A DNA stretch of 64,000 nucleotides from Paragordius varius (Eukaryota; Nematomorpha): positions 12,834,001 through 12,898,000 of the forward strand of contig OZ176054.1 in NCBI GenBank assembly GCA_964247055.1, written 5' to 3'. The first letter of the stretch is position 1; every line of letters starts with the position of its first letter. This document shows positions 14,263-26,791 of this stretch, one piece after another. The notes under the pieces are model-generated. The model was not told the DNA's origin and ran no database searches. It saw only the letters and a program-made list of their open reading frames with translations. A program made the position numbers and the translations under genes.

Positions 14263-14685
14263 GAGTGATATGAGAAAATTATTATGATTTTTGTAGTAAC
14301 TTATCCATATCAGAAAATGGCAAAATTTGCGGACATTTTTTTAAATAAATTTTTTTGGTGAAAGCAAAATGCTTCATTCCAAAAAATATCAATAAAATAT
14401 ACATATATAAACAAAAAAATATTTTTTAAAAATATAATTTTTAGATGTAAACTTTTAAAGTCTCAAATTATTTCGCACTTTTAACTTGGGATAGTTCCCT
14501 CAAAACAAACGCAAAAATGCTGAGATTGCCCGATAAAAAATTTAAAATGCTAAATTTTGCTAAAAACATTATTAAAACATGAAGATTATCAAAAATTCAA
14601 TTTATTGGCATTCGTTGAAGCGTACTTTATACTATGCCGTGATGAAAAAGGTATAAAAATGCTTATTATAAAAACACTCTTTCAT

Positions 14686-14838
14686 TCGTGATGTTGAAAG
14701 TTTCTATCGCTTCGTTGTAGTCAAATGGCTCGTTTGCTTTAAAATTTTGGTAAATTTTTGCAAAAATAAGTTATATATAACATAAATTTGAGTATTTTAA
14801 TAACTCCGACGTGATAGAAATGTTCAGCATCACATATA
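14686..14838. repeat. Eroded inverted repeat
   Basis: GTGATGTTGAAAGTTTCTAT on the left faces GATAGAAATGTTCAGCATCA on the right, with about 80% matching arms of some 35 bp. Possibly an old palindromic element of another family. Confidence 0.45.
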
Positions 14839-15754
14839 AAGGGACTATTGGATGGTCGCTTATTGTTTTAAATATAGATTGTGCAAAAAATAAAAATTGG
14901 GTGGTAACCACTTAAATTATTTTGATAAGAGATAAATTAGCATTCACCTAACTGTCTATATGATCTATATTATTTTATTTTAAAATACCATAAAATACGC
15001 TACAGAAATTTTTAGCTAAATTGGTTTTTGGCAATTTTTTTTTCAAATAAACAATTTTGATATCATAATTTAACATAATATAAAATTATCGCACAATCCT
15101 TATTTTTGCATTTAGGCTAATTTTAACGGATCGCAAAATAAAAATAAATAATTTTCGAAGTTATCGTAATTAGGTTTAACTACAAAATGTGGCATTTAGC
15201 TACAAGCAAATTATTTTTTTAGCATTATACGCGCAATTGCAATTCTAATAAGGGAATTAGTTTTAGTCCTTTGAAAATTAAGGAGAGACCATGAGATATA
15301 CTTTTATTTTTAATGTTACAAAACGCAATTTAGAAAAATTTTTATCCAAGAGCTCATATAAATGACAGGACATGCCTTTTATTTTATGGGTATATATTAT
15401 TATTTCAAACATTTATCTAAATATATAAAATAATAATAATGAAACATATATCTCGCAATATAATAAAAATGTTGTGAACCCTGAAGCTAATGTAGCACAT
15501 CATTCTATTTAATTTACGCAATATTATATGAAAATGAAAATTTATTTTATTTTAGTATTTTAGTTTGGAGTATAGGTGTGATATGTGGTTATGATTAAGT
15601 CACACAGTATTGTCTTTTTAGAATAATTTTATAAACGTAATCATACTTAATTTAAAATATTGTTAGTGTATATAAAATTGATTTTCAGAATTTTTTTTTC
15701 AAAGATTGCCATACTTCTTAAAATTTGATATTTTTAAATTTTTTTCTGATTACA

Positions 15755-16065
15755 AGCAATATATATTTACAATTCAAATTAATCCTTATTCATATTCACT
15801 TTTAAACAATTTAAATTCATCCTCAAATAAAATATAAGATTGTTTAGATTAAAAATTGCCTATATTTTTATATTTTTAAAAAATAAAAATTTTGTTTTAA
15901 ATTAAACTAATACAGAAAAAATGATAAACTAATCCGTAAATATATATTTCACATTAATAACGAGTCATTTAAGCCCGAAAACACATAATTTATTTTTAGG
16001 GTGAATATAATTTCAAAGGTCAATTTGAATTGTTTAAGGGTGAATTTGAATTGTAAATAGTATAT
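15755..16065. mobile_element. Family-3 foldback element
   Basis: Left units are diverged (ACAATTCAAATTAATCC); the right end is clear (AAGGGTGAATTTGAATTG then GTAAATAGTATA). Confidence 0.75.
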
Positions 16066-16179
16066 TATGCTAATTTAGATAAAAATGATTTTCCAAGTTT
16101 TGCGAGAGTGGAGGGCCAAAATGAGAACTTAAATCATTACAAAAATAATTAAAATTATCCAGCCTTTAACATACAATTT

Positions 16180-16435
16180 GATTGAATACGGTCAAAACGT
16201 AAAAATATAAATTCAAATATTTTTTACTAAAAGACAACCAAAATTTTTAAATCTTAATTTTTTTAAATATAACTCATTGTTTTAAACTCTTAAGTGTTTA
16301 AATAGAGATGTATAATGGTTCCAATTAGTTTACCATTGTTATTGAATGGTTGGATAAATTAATAAAAAAGTATGGTTGGAAAAATTCGTCTTTATATTTT
16401 TATATTTTGTCCGTATAATTCCAATTTTTACTGTA
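16180..16435. mobile_element. Family-1 inverted-repeat element
   Basis: Left arm GGTCAAAACGTAAAAATATA, right arm TTTGTCCGTATAATTCC and terminal TTTTTACTGTA. The left tip is eroded. Confidence 0.75.
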
Positions 16436-16868
16436 AAAATTAAAAAAATTTCTTTTGATACTTCTTAAAATTTGATATTTTTCAATTTTTTTTGATTACA
16501 ATCAATATATTATTAAGGAGTAAATCTATTTTCAGCTTTCATCTATTTTTCCCACACCATCAATAAATTATATATTTAAAAATTATCATATGGTTTTTTA
16601 ATATTTGTGGTTTTGACGTTTTGTCGGAATATTATTTATTGTAATTAGAAATTGGGATATATAAATCAAATCCTAACCTTGGAACTAACTTATAGGCCAC
16701 GCTTAAATCGAATGATCTAACCTGAGTTAGAATCTGTCATAACTGGCAGTCTCTATATTTAATAGGGTTGATAATTTTTTTTTAATTTTAAAAAAGTAAT
16801 TATCAATAAAATATTATCCAATTATTTTTGAAAGCAATTATAGTCACAGTAATCCCACATTCTTATTG

Positions 16869-17155
16869 TAATTGCAATCGTATGGTGAAGAATTGAGTTT
16901 ATTAACAGAATAAGAAAAATAGTTAAAAAATTATGCAAAATAAGGAATGGAATGGGAATGGTAACAAAAAAGGATAACATAAAACACGTTTTAAAATTTC
17001 ACAAGCAAAGATGCTTGAATATAATACATTATGAAATAATAAAATGCATAATTCTGATACTACTAAGTCAGAATCCTGAACAAGTCCACAAAAGTATGGA
17101 GTACCTGATTGCCGGAAAACAAAGATTTGTAAAAAGTTTTAAGTTTAAGGGATAA
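16869..17155 (+). other. Weak open frame of about 90 codons, not assigned
   Basis: An open frame from just after an in-frame TGA to a TAA at 17155. Its end reads LSQNPEQVHKSMEYLIAGK with moderately GC-rich codons; the rest is Lys/Ile/Asn rich, as expected from random AT-rich DNA. It has no recognised family and no clear splice partners. It may be chance or a relic, and the foldback element at 17188 follows directly. Confidence 0.2.
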
Positions 17156-17187
17156 TCAATTACCTAAAAACTATACTAGGGTTAAAT

Positions 17188-17448
17188 ACACCATTGACAA
17201 TTCAAATTCACCCTCCAACGATATTCATTCTCGAGCAAATCAAATTCACCTTAAAATAAATATGTGTTTTCGAACTAATATAAATCATTAATAATATTTC
17301 CTTATGGCATAATTTGTTATTTCATAATTATTTTAATAATAAAAATTCATTTTTTTAAAATATAAGTAATTTCTAATTTTAAAAACACTTAATTCATTTT
17401 AGGGTAAATTTAAACTGTTCAAGGATAAATTTGATATGTAAATGGTAT
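17188..17448. mobile_element. Family-3 foldback element
   Basis: ACAATTCAAATTCACCCTCC at the left, worn TGTAAATGGTATA end at the right; the interior matches the family (GTGTTTTCGAACTA). Confidence 0.75.
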
Positions 17449-17842
17449 ATTATTAATAAATCTTTATAACAATTGTATCAGCTGAGTTAATAATTCTAAA
17501 CAACTGTACATTGTCTCCTATATAGTTAATTTTCCCAACCAAACAATATTTATGATTAATTTATAAAATCTGATTATACCCTATTTTTATAATAATTTGA
17601 GATGTTATTTTTTGGAAAAGCTAGCTTACAGAAAATACTAATTCGTATATATTATTCTATTTGCGTTTCACAAATAAAAGACTATATAAAATTGCTTTTT
17701 ATTGTATCCGTGTGCAAAAATTAATATTTAAATTTAAAAAGCATATCACATCTATATATCGCTATAAAACAATACATACTGCAACATATACACAGTAAAA
17801 AATCAAACTTTATAGAAAAATTGTAAAAATTAAGAGACAAAT

Positions 17843-18073
17843 ATATTCCATTTACACTTCAAATTCACCTTGAACAATAATTCACCCTTGAACAATTCAA
17901 ATCCACACTGAAATTGTGTTTTTTAACATTAAATATTACTAATATTTTTTATATTTTTAAAAAGTAAAATTTTGTTTGCAATTAAACCATACTATATTAG
18001 CCCCAAAACACATAAATAATGTATAGGGTGAATTTGAATTGTTTAAGGGTGAATTTAAATTGTAAATGGTATT
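17843..18073. mobile_element. Family-3 foldback element
   Basis: CCATTTACACTTCAAATTCA left, TTAAGGGTGAATTTAAATTG and GTAAATGGTAT right. Confidence 0.75.
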
Positions 18074-18264
18074 TAAGAATGTCAATTATTTTCCAAACCT
18101 TGATTTTTCCCATATCAAATGTATTACATCTTAATATATATAATTAGGTTTATTACCATTTTAATCCTATTATTAAATCTACTAAAATAATGAGTAATTA
18201 CGAATCCTAACATTTTTAAAATTTAATTTTGTCTTTTTAAAAAATATTTCTCTCCAAATTTATG

Positions 18265-18515
18265 CAGTAAAAATTGAAATTATACGGACAAAATGTATAA
18301 ATATCTAGACAAATTTTCAAAGAATCTTGCACCTATCACAAATTTGTGAAATATGATTATTCTTTTAATCAATCAATTTTATATTTTACAGTGCTGAGTA
18401 AATATTTTGTATATAAAATATTAAGATTTTAAAAAGTATGGGGTTTTCTTTTAAAAAGTGAAAATATTTCTCTCTATATTTTACGTTTTGTCCGTCGATT
18501 TCAATTTTTACTGTA
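18265..18515. mobile_element. Family-1 inverted-repeat element
   Basis: CAGTAAAAATTGAAATTATA at the left and ACGTTTTGTCCG ... TTTTTACTGTA at the right. Confidence 0.82.
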
Positions 18516-18649
18516 CGTTTTGCCTTAATAATTTTAATTATTACTGTATTGTCAAAGCTTAAAATCCAAAAGTTTTAGAAAACAATATTTTTAGACATTA
18601 ATATTTTTCCATATAATCAAATTGATTACTATTGTAATATAATTATATA

Positions 18650-18914
18650 TAAATGTAATTATACGGACAAAAGGTAAAAAAATAACGACAAGTTTATTTT
18701 TCAAAAAACAACCCTTTTTTTACTCTTAATTTATCGCATATAAATTATTTTATAACAATTGTTTACCAATTTACATTTCTATATTATAATTTGCAATTTT
18801 ATACAATGAGTTATATTTGAGGAGATCAAGAAAATGTATGGAATTGTTTTTCAATAAAAAAATTTCTTTTTATATTTTTAGGTTTTGTCCGTATAATTTC
18901 AAATTTTAACAGTA
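18650..18914. mobile_element. Family-1 inverted-repeat element
   Basis: Second copy only about 135 bp from the previous one. Both arms are present; the right end is a diverged TTTTAACAGTA. Confidence 0.75.
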
Positions 18915-19379
18915 AGACTGTTACCATTTACTAATTATAAAAATTTTGATTCAAATAACTATTATTTCACGTTTTGACTTTTTGATTTTATTACTGCATA
19001 AACATGATATTATATATTTAAATTGATAAGGATCTTAACTCCAAAAAATTATAAAAAATATTTAATATATATATATAGCTTAAAAAATTATCCATTTTTG
19101 ATAGGGAGCTTGTAAAAATACATTTTTTTAAGCAAAAAAAGTTGAAAAATTTTTATTCCAATGTTTACTATCATACAATATTAGATAATTTCCAAAGTTT
19201 AAATTTAATTATCATAATTGAATAATTTAAAGAAAATAAAAAGTAATGTATGACCTTGAACACTCTCCTGTAAATAATGTCTGATAAAAAATTTTTTTAA
19301 AGAGTTTTAATTGGCACTCTTGAAAATTTATTACCAATTATATATTTTAAAGCATGAGTTTTATTTAAAAAAAAACCAA

Positions 19380-19458
19380 ATTTATAAAGTATAGTTAGTG
19401 TTTTTTAATGAAAATATTTGTCTTTATAACTTTTCACCGTATTTCAATTTTTACCGTG
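19380..19458. mobile_element. Family-1 right-arm fragment
   Basis: AAAATATTTGTCTTTATAAC followed by a TTTCAATTTTTACCGTG end. The left half is not recognisable. Confidence 0.5.
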
Positions 19459-20178
19459 AAAACAAAACACTAAATAAGCGAATTTGAATGTGCTTCTCAC
19501 CAGCTATATTCCAAAATAAAAGATCATTTGGATTTAAGATATGATTCCAGTAAATAGATTTTGGTTAATCTAATTTTCAAACATTTTGAAATTATCATAA
19601 TATACTCTTTAGATAATAATCCTAAAATAGATCGTCATATATATATATTCGAACAAGGTAAATAGTGCCTAGTCAAATAAGCGCAAAAAATAAAAATTAA
19701 TTATTAAAAAACTACTTTTAAAGTATGGGAATAAGTAATAAAAATTACAAGGGTAGTTTGTCCTTTAAAATAATGCTTGTTTTAAATTTCCAAAAATTAC
19801 ACATAGTAGTATATGGTTCCAAAAGAAATTAATTTGAAATTATCTTTCTATAAAGATTGATCTAACTAATATAATTGAAAGAGAAAAATACTTTTTAAAC
19901 TTATAAATAAATATTGTTGGATAATTTCCAAAAAAATTGAAATACAGGCCGAAAAATTTTATACATATGAAAAAAAAGGCACAAAAGCGAAGTGCAAGAG
20001 CTTTTATGAGAAAATATGCGACAAATTTGACCTTGAAATAATATATCCTATCCATTGTTTTTTATTTTCATAAATATTAATAAATATAATGGATGTGCTT
20101 GCATTAATTATATACAAAATTATCAGTTAAAAGTCAAAATCAATAGCTTAATGGTTTTTTATTTTGATTTGACAATAA

Positions 20179-20180
<2 letters not shown>

Positions 20181-20214
<34 letters not shown>
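20181..20214. repeat. TA microsatellite
   Basis: About 17 AT dinucleotides. Confidence 0.95.
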
Positions 20215-20218
<4 letters not shown>

Positions 20219-20503
20219 GTTTTTAAACTAATTAGCATCTTCTTTTTATCAAAATAATGAATTCATATTAAATTCAGTAATTGCTTTAGATTGTTGAATA
20301 TTAGTGATACAAAAAATTAACATCAAAAATATCGTTTAGAGTCCTAAACATTGATTTGGGGACAATAATTTTAGTGATTAGAATTAAATTAGTTGGCCAA
20401 GATCAGTTATCTATTTATTCAATTTCGCATTACGCCCATTTGAAACCGTAACTAAAATTTAAGATTGCGCTACATAAAAATTATTAATATTCAGATTAGG
20501 ACT

Positions 20504-20795
20504 TACAGTAAAAACTGAAACTATACGGACAAAAAAAATATAAGGACAAAATTTTTTTTTCAAAAGACAACCATACTTCTTTGAATTTTAATTTATCCTA
20601 TATAAAACATTTAATCACAATTGTAAAATACATAATTGATTGTGTTACCAATTTACATTTCTATATTATACTTTTTAGTTTAAAATAATGAATTATATTC
20701 AAAAAAACAAGATTTAAAAAGTATGGTTGTTTTTAAGAAAAAATATTTGTCTTAATATTTTTACATTTTGTCCGTATAATTTAATGTTTACTGTA
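20504..20795. mobile_element. Family-1 inverted-repeat element
   Basis: Good copy: TACAGTAAAAACTGAAACTA to TTTGTCCGTATAATTT ... TTTACTGTA, with AAAAGACAACCATAC facing GTATGGTTG. Confidence 0.85.
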
Positions 20796-21504
20796 TATGT
20801 AACTTATTTAAAAAAGTTGCTAATTTTTCCATTCCATTAGCATAAAAGCTTAAATATTTGATAATATACTACCCACTATCAACAATATAGCCATAACACA
20901 TTGAAGATTTACAGCAAATTTGGTTTTTTAGGGCTGAAAAAATAAAATTTCGATTAATTATCACTCTATTTTAGATCTGCAAAAGATTTTTTAGTATATC
21001 CATAAATTGGATTTAAAGATTAATAATATTTCTATGGTATATCTGCATTTGATTGATAAGATTTTTGATAAGTTTGTAGAATTTTTTATTTAAATGAATG
21101 TTTAACATATTTATCTTTTTAATCGTTAAAATCAAAGGATTATTTATTGAAATGTGAAATTACACAATTTTCATTTCACGGAGGCAGATGATTGCATATG
21201 ATATTTTAACTAATCAATAAATATTATAAATTTTGGTTGCAAGTGTGTTTTATCTAATCTTAAATCCAGGAAACTAGGCATAACATTAGGTAATAATAGG
21301 TTATTATTCGGATATTTCTTTTTGGACGCCCATTGATTAATAATTAGATATTTCATAAAATTAGTTCATGGGCTAAGAGTTGTCGGTTACTCAAAATAAA
21401 ACAAACTAAAATGAAATGACATGTGCATTTTTAAACATATTACTAAAATTAATTTTATTTATCTATATGAAAGTGCATATAAGTCGGTAACCTTAGATTT
21501 TTCA

Positions 21505-21783
21505 TACAGTAAAAAATCATACGGACAAAACGTAAAAATATAGAGACAAATATTTTTTTAAATAACAACCATAGTTTTTTAAAATTTTATTTTTGATATA
21601 ACTCATAATTTAATGTTGCAAAGTGAGAACTAGACATATATATTAAAATATCTATATATACTTTAGAGTTTAAAACAATGAGTTATATTAAAATAAGATT
21701 GTAAAAGTATGGTTGTCTTTTAGTAAAAAATATTTGTCTTGATATTTTTACGTTTTGTCCGTATAATATCAAATTTTATGTAA
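21505..21783. mobile_element. Family-1 inverted-repeat element
   Basis: TACAGTAAAAAATCATACGG on the left, ACGTTTTGTCCGTATAAT on the right; the right tip is diverged. Confidence 0.82.
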
Positions 21784-22229
21784 TAACTCGTACAAAAATC
21801 TTTTTGCGTATATTAAAAAAATAGATTAATTTTCATTAAAGATTTAAAATTTCACAAAAAATCATGTTTTGCTTTTCAATTTTTATCATTTTTAGTTCAT
21901 ATTTTATGATATTTACCTTTCACCAAAAAAAATTATTAGCAAAATTAGATTAACACATAAGTAGTGATAAGTTTTATTTCATATATAACTCGTCAGGCCC
22001 AAAACCAAAACCAAAAGGAACACGAGAGTTCTGATACATTTTTCTATCAGAATTAATAATTTCATAAAATATTGTTATGTCCATTTTTTATATTCAAATT
22101 TTGATTTGGTTGTTGACATAATACGAGTTTTAACTTTTATTGTCATTACGCTGTTATCAAATATAATTAATTTTTTCTAATGCGAATCTTTCCCTTTATT
22201 AATGATTTGTTGTTGAGTAATTGGTTTAA

Positions 22230-23290
22230 TTCAGGGCTTCAAACCGTGAAAAAATGAAACCAGAACTGGGTTGGATCCCTAAATACAGTAAAAACAGAAA
22301 TTATACGGACAAAACGTAAAAATATATAGACAAATATTTTTTTCCAAAAACAACCATACTTTTTTAAACCTTAATTTTACCTATATATTTATTACAATTG
22401 TTATATATAGAATTGATTGTGTCAGTTACATATCAATTTTATAAATAGCAATTTGAAACAATTAGTTATATTTTAAAAAATGGAGTTTAAAAAAGTATGG
22501 TTTCTTTTAGAAAAAAATATTTTTTATATTTTAACATTTTGTCCGTATAATTCCAATTTTTACTGTATATGAGTTCCGGCACCGGTTCCTTACAAATCGG
22601 TACCATTTTGATACCTGACTTTTCATTAGATGATTTTTATGCAACAATGTATACCAAAAAATCAACAACTGTAAATCAAAACAATAATTTATAAGAAATA
22701 CTAGCGTAAATCTCGTGCCGCTACTCAGCCCGAGGAAGTCCTTCGGACTTCTGGGGAGGGGGGGGTTCGAAGTTTGGATTTGAATGGGTTCACCGATTTT
22801 CCGGAAACAGATCATAAAGTTACATGAGAAATCAGTTTTTAGCGGGTAGCTCCTTACCCAGCAGCTATCATCAAAGAAACGCTTGACTAAAATTTTTGCC
22901 TTTTAACAGGCAATACGAAAAATTCTTCTCGAATTTTCACAGTCTTATACATTGGGCAAAAAATTACAATCAAAAAATTATTTTTGTGGTTTTTTTAAAA
23001 AAAAATGGCATTTTACGGGGGTAGCGGGGGCTAAATCAAAAAAGTGAGTTGACTATGTTCAGCGCGATCAAAAATAAGTAAACAAAAATCATATTTGAAA
23101 TTGAATGGTCCAAAACGTTCTCCAAAAAATTAACCCATTTTTCACACGGGGTAGGCCCGAACTGGGGGCCTATTTTAAATAAGGTCGAAGCTATTGTCGG
23201 GGCATTCATTAATGATTATATTTTTTGAATTGGATTTGAATAGGTCTACCGGTTTTCCTGTACCAGATCACAAAGCCAGAATTTTTCATT
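22230..23290. repeat. GC-richer composite repeat block
   Basis: Starts CAGGGCTTCAAACCG, the inverse of a terminus seen at 60222-60235, and contains a family-1 insertion, an imperfect palindrome (GGAAGTCCTTCGGACTTC) at about 22730, and a repeated segment (TTGGATTTGAATGGGTTCAC at about 22775, and again near 23228). Probably several old hAT-like pieces; no transposase was recognised. Confidence 0.5.
22284..22567. mobile_element. Family-1 element inserted in a hAT-like repeat
   Basis: A well-kept copy with both TACAGT ends. The sequence just outside both ends (AACCAGAACTGGG before, TCCGGCACCGGTTCC after) looks like one GAACCGG-rich repeat, so this copy probably landed inside it. Confidence 0.85.
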
Positions 23291-23774
23291 TTTAAAATAT
23301 ATAGATTAAATGGCCAAATAGATAAGTACAAATGTATGTTATAGGTATATTTGTATAAACTATTGTATCGATGGAGAAATCTTTTAGCCTTAAAATATGA
23401 TTGTACCAAGCAATTCCATAGTCAAACCACTTTTAGGATCTTAAAATATAAAATTTAGCATAAAAAATTCTTTCATGTTGTAAGCCGTAATTACCGCTAA
23501 TGTAGCCATATATTGTTTTTTAACCAGATTTATTAAATCTGCTTAAATAATTATGTCTATGCTAAAGATTACATAGTCAAAAAAATTGTCAGCATGGTAA
23601 CATGAATATTATCATATGAATTTTTCTTTAAATAATATATTCCATCAACATTAAATTATGATGGTTTTTTATTTTGATGAAATACTTTGGAAAATGTTAT
23701 TTAAAACATTTTATTTCTTTTAAAATTAAACATTTATTTTTTTAAATATAAAACCATATAGGATCCACTTATTT

Positions 23775-24720
23775 TGGAGGTGAAAACGGCTGAACTGATT
23801 ACTGGACGGTTACCGGAAACCGGGGGTGGTTCCGGTTTCGGTTTGAAGGCTTGGTTTATTTTACTTATTGCTATAAAAAATAATCATAATTTTTGTTTAT
23901 TCCCCTTTTCCCATAAACATTCTGGGTTCTTTTTATATTTTGATGTCCATACTTCTTCCTAAACTTTCTTAGGTAGTTGACGCTTTCATCCTAATTTTTC
24001 GCATATTTTCATCTCGATTTCGCTTAGATTGTGGAATTTCACATTAATCGTAAGAATTTTCAACCTCAACATTGTTGAAGTATACGTTTTTCTTCACATC
24101 TTCTTGTTATGCTTATTTTTCTGAGGCGAACTTAACTACTAACATATTATCAGCTCTAAAGTACAATAATAATTTAATTTTTTTCAATTGTGACTTATGG
24201 TGAAAGTTTGGCAATTATGAAAGAGGATGTGAGATGAATTACAATGTTCAAAATTTTCTGCTGGAAAGTTTTAAACTTATATTCTAAAAAATAAAATTTT
24301 CCAACAAAGAAAGTTCTTAATACCATATAACCATCCCTATCCTAAATAAATTAAATCTATATTTAACTAAAGCTATCCTTTAGGCAGGTTTATTCCGGTT
24401 CCTTAGAAAAAGCTTTAGCAAACTGAGGTAGAAAGAAAGGCATCTGATGCACCCCGTTGGTGAAATGACATCTTTGAGCTGACCAACTTACCTCTCCATA
24501 CGCTAAAACAAGAATGGACTAAAATGGATAAAATAATCTTATGAAATTGCTCAGGGTAGGCGTCAACTGTAAGCATTTTTATTATTTTCATTATTAAAGA
24601 AAGTATGACCAATATCTTTATTGGTTCCAACATTTCTAAGCAAGTAGCGGAATAGATGTAGAAGCTTATCTTTTAACATTTTAACCAGACCTTAACTTGA
24701 TTTAGGAGAAGGCTAAGGTT
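23775..24720. repeat. GC-richer repeat relic
   Basis: Opens with GGTTACCGGAAACCGG and GGTGGTTCCGGTTTCGGTT; GGTTCCTTAGAAAAAGC lies near 24400. Interrupted open frames occur on the minus strand between. It resembles the GAACCGG-type sequence at 22.2 and 60.1 kb. I read it as a decayed DNA-transposon relic or pseudogene without a firm family. Confidence 0.35.
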
Positions 24721-24935
24721 TTCTGAAAAAAAGGTGACATACAATTTATACATTAATTTATTTTCCGTACGGCGTTAAATTACTAAATTCAGTCCTGACA
24801 AATTACTTCTTTTAATGTGTTTATTAGCATTATATTTGAGTTTAGTGTTACAGTTATGTTGTAAGCTACATGATAATCGCATTATCGTTGCTAATGTACT
24901 ATAGAAAGTATTTTCGATATATTTATATAGGTAAA

Positions 24936-25213
24936 TACAGTAAAAATTGAAATTATACTGACAAAACGTAAAAATATAATTTTCTAGAAGACAACCAAAG
25001 TTTTCAACCCTAACTCTATCAAAACCATTTGGTAACAAGCCTAAAATATATATTATGTTACCAATATACATCTCTATTTTATACCTTGGAAATAAAAAAC
25101 AATGAGTTAAATTTAATTTAGTCAAGATTTAAAAAGTATGGTTCCCTTTTGATAAAAAATATTTCTCTTTATATTTTTACGTTTTGTCCGTATAATTTCA
25201 ATTTTTATTGTAA
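24936..25213. mobile_element. Family-1 inverted-repeat element
   Basis: TACAGTAAAAATTGAAATTA left end, TTTGTCCGTATAATTTCA right arm, end TTTTTATTGTA. Confidence 0.85.
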
Positions 25214-25345
25214 TATATGGGCAAATTTTCAACTTAACAGAAAGGGTGAATAAGGAGTTTATATAAAATTTATAGATAATTTGTGGCATAGAAGAAACTT
25301 TTATAACCGCAAAAAAGATCAAGTCTAGATGAAATGTTGTTGAAA

Positions 25346-25588
25346 TTCAGTAAATAATGGAAATTATACAGGCAAAACGTAAAAAAATAAAGACATAAAA
25401 GAAAACCAAAAAATATATAATTGATTGTGTTACCAAATTACATCTCTATTTCCTACTTTACAATGCAGTCTAAAATAATGCGATATCTTAAAAAACCTTC
25501 AAATTTAACAAAATGCAGCAGTCTTATGGAAACAAACTGTTGTTTTAATGCTTTTACATTTTGTCTGTATAATTTAAATTTTACTGTA
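25346..25588. mobile_element. Family-1 inverted-repeat element
   Basis: More diverged: GGCAAAACGTAAAAA left arm and TTTGTCTGTATAATTT right arm ending TTTTACTGTA. Confidence 0.75.
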
Positions 25589-25647
25589 AATAGATAATAA
25601 AATTCTTGTACATGCCCTAAAATTCAGATTTTGATCAGTGTAAAAAT

Positions 25648-25913
25648 AAAAATCAGGGTTGTCCAACATAATGAAGTCCGCCCTCATTTTCGGATCCAAA
25701 AATCTGACGGGCCGCATTCACAAAATATATGGGAATTATCAAGGAATTTGGCAAACATTGTTGAAATAATTTTGCAGTTTTTTATTTAAATCTATAAAAT
25801 TTACTCAGAAATATTGAGGAAAATCGATTTAACTTATATTTTGTAAAATATATTTTAAATTTCTCGCGGGATGCAGAACTATTTTCGAGGACCGCACGCT
25901 TGACACCCATGAT
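25648..25913. mobile_element. hAT-like non-autonomous element
   Basis: CAGGGTTGTCCAAC left end and TTGACACCCATG right end, imperfect inverses of the hAT type. The interior has GGGCCGCATTC and GGACCGCACGC. No clear target duplication was seen. Confidence 0.55.
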
Positions 25914-26791
25914 ATGAACATCCGTTGAAAAACTATTTTCAAAATACAATTAAAATATAGAAATGAGAAAATAATAATAATTGCTTTGAATATATTTAAA
26001 TGATGATGCGGCGGAAATATCTAATTATGATAAAAAAATATATATTTTTTAATTTTAATTTCAGGGTCCTATAAATATTAATTCAATTTAAATAATTATT
26101 ATAATACCTTTTCACTTGAAGTTATAATATAACAAAATATGTATGATATTAACTTATTTGTTTCTCACAATATATCAATCTACTATACCGACAAAGGTTA
26201 ATTTTCAATTAATCTTGTAATAGAGTTAGTTAACTTTTTTCGGCACATTTCTATATATCATTTTTTTAAATTATATAAAAAATTATTAGTTTAAAATTAA
26301 TTTTAGGGGTTTAAATCATGGTAAAAATAAAATAATACTTTGTCACTAAAAAATATCTGAAAGATGGTAAAAATGATAAAAAAATGACAGGAGAGATTAA
26401 AATTACATAAGCCGATAGTATTTAACATAAAAAAATGATACAATTTTTGATTGTATTAATACCATCATGAAAATTGCAAAATTGATAAAATAATTTTTTA
26501 CTTTGAAAGCAGATATTTAGGTGCCCCCCATTTCAAATTTTAAACATATCACATTATTTTATCAAGATTTATTCCTGGGTGCTATCACATATATAGATAA
26601 ACTCTCTAATATTATCTAAATTTTATACAAATAATATTTTAAACCCTTGAATGAAGAATATGTCCAATAAAACTTTTAATTATTGAAATAAATGCAAATT
26701 AATAAAAAATCATGTTTATTTTGAATGATTTTATAATTTTTTTTCGCGATCTCCCATTTATATCTACCATCATGAACCAATTATTATATCT
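25914..26791. other. Wnt2 5' flank
   Basis: AT-rich, with no recognised element. The promoter is presumably here but no motif is convincing. Confidence 0.45.

Larger units (their letters stand above)
12829..15754. other. Intergenic, no confirmed gene
   Basis: Holds TA runs (13868-13908, 14127-14148, 14182-14200), the eroded inverted repeat at 14686, and the doubtful exon at 14226. Nothing else supported. Confidence 0.5.

Noticed and set aside
22531-22815. 94-codon minus-strand frame
   Set aside because: It runs through the end of a family-1 element and repeat sequence; no protein family.
24415-24633. Possible tRNA or small gene
   Set aside because: No cloverleaf could be drawn by eye; the sequence sits in a GAACCGG-type repeat relic.
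24775-25322. Two overlapping minus-strand frames of 116 and 66 codons
   Set aside because: Both lie largely across the family-1 element at 24936-25213.
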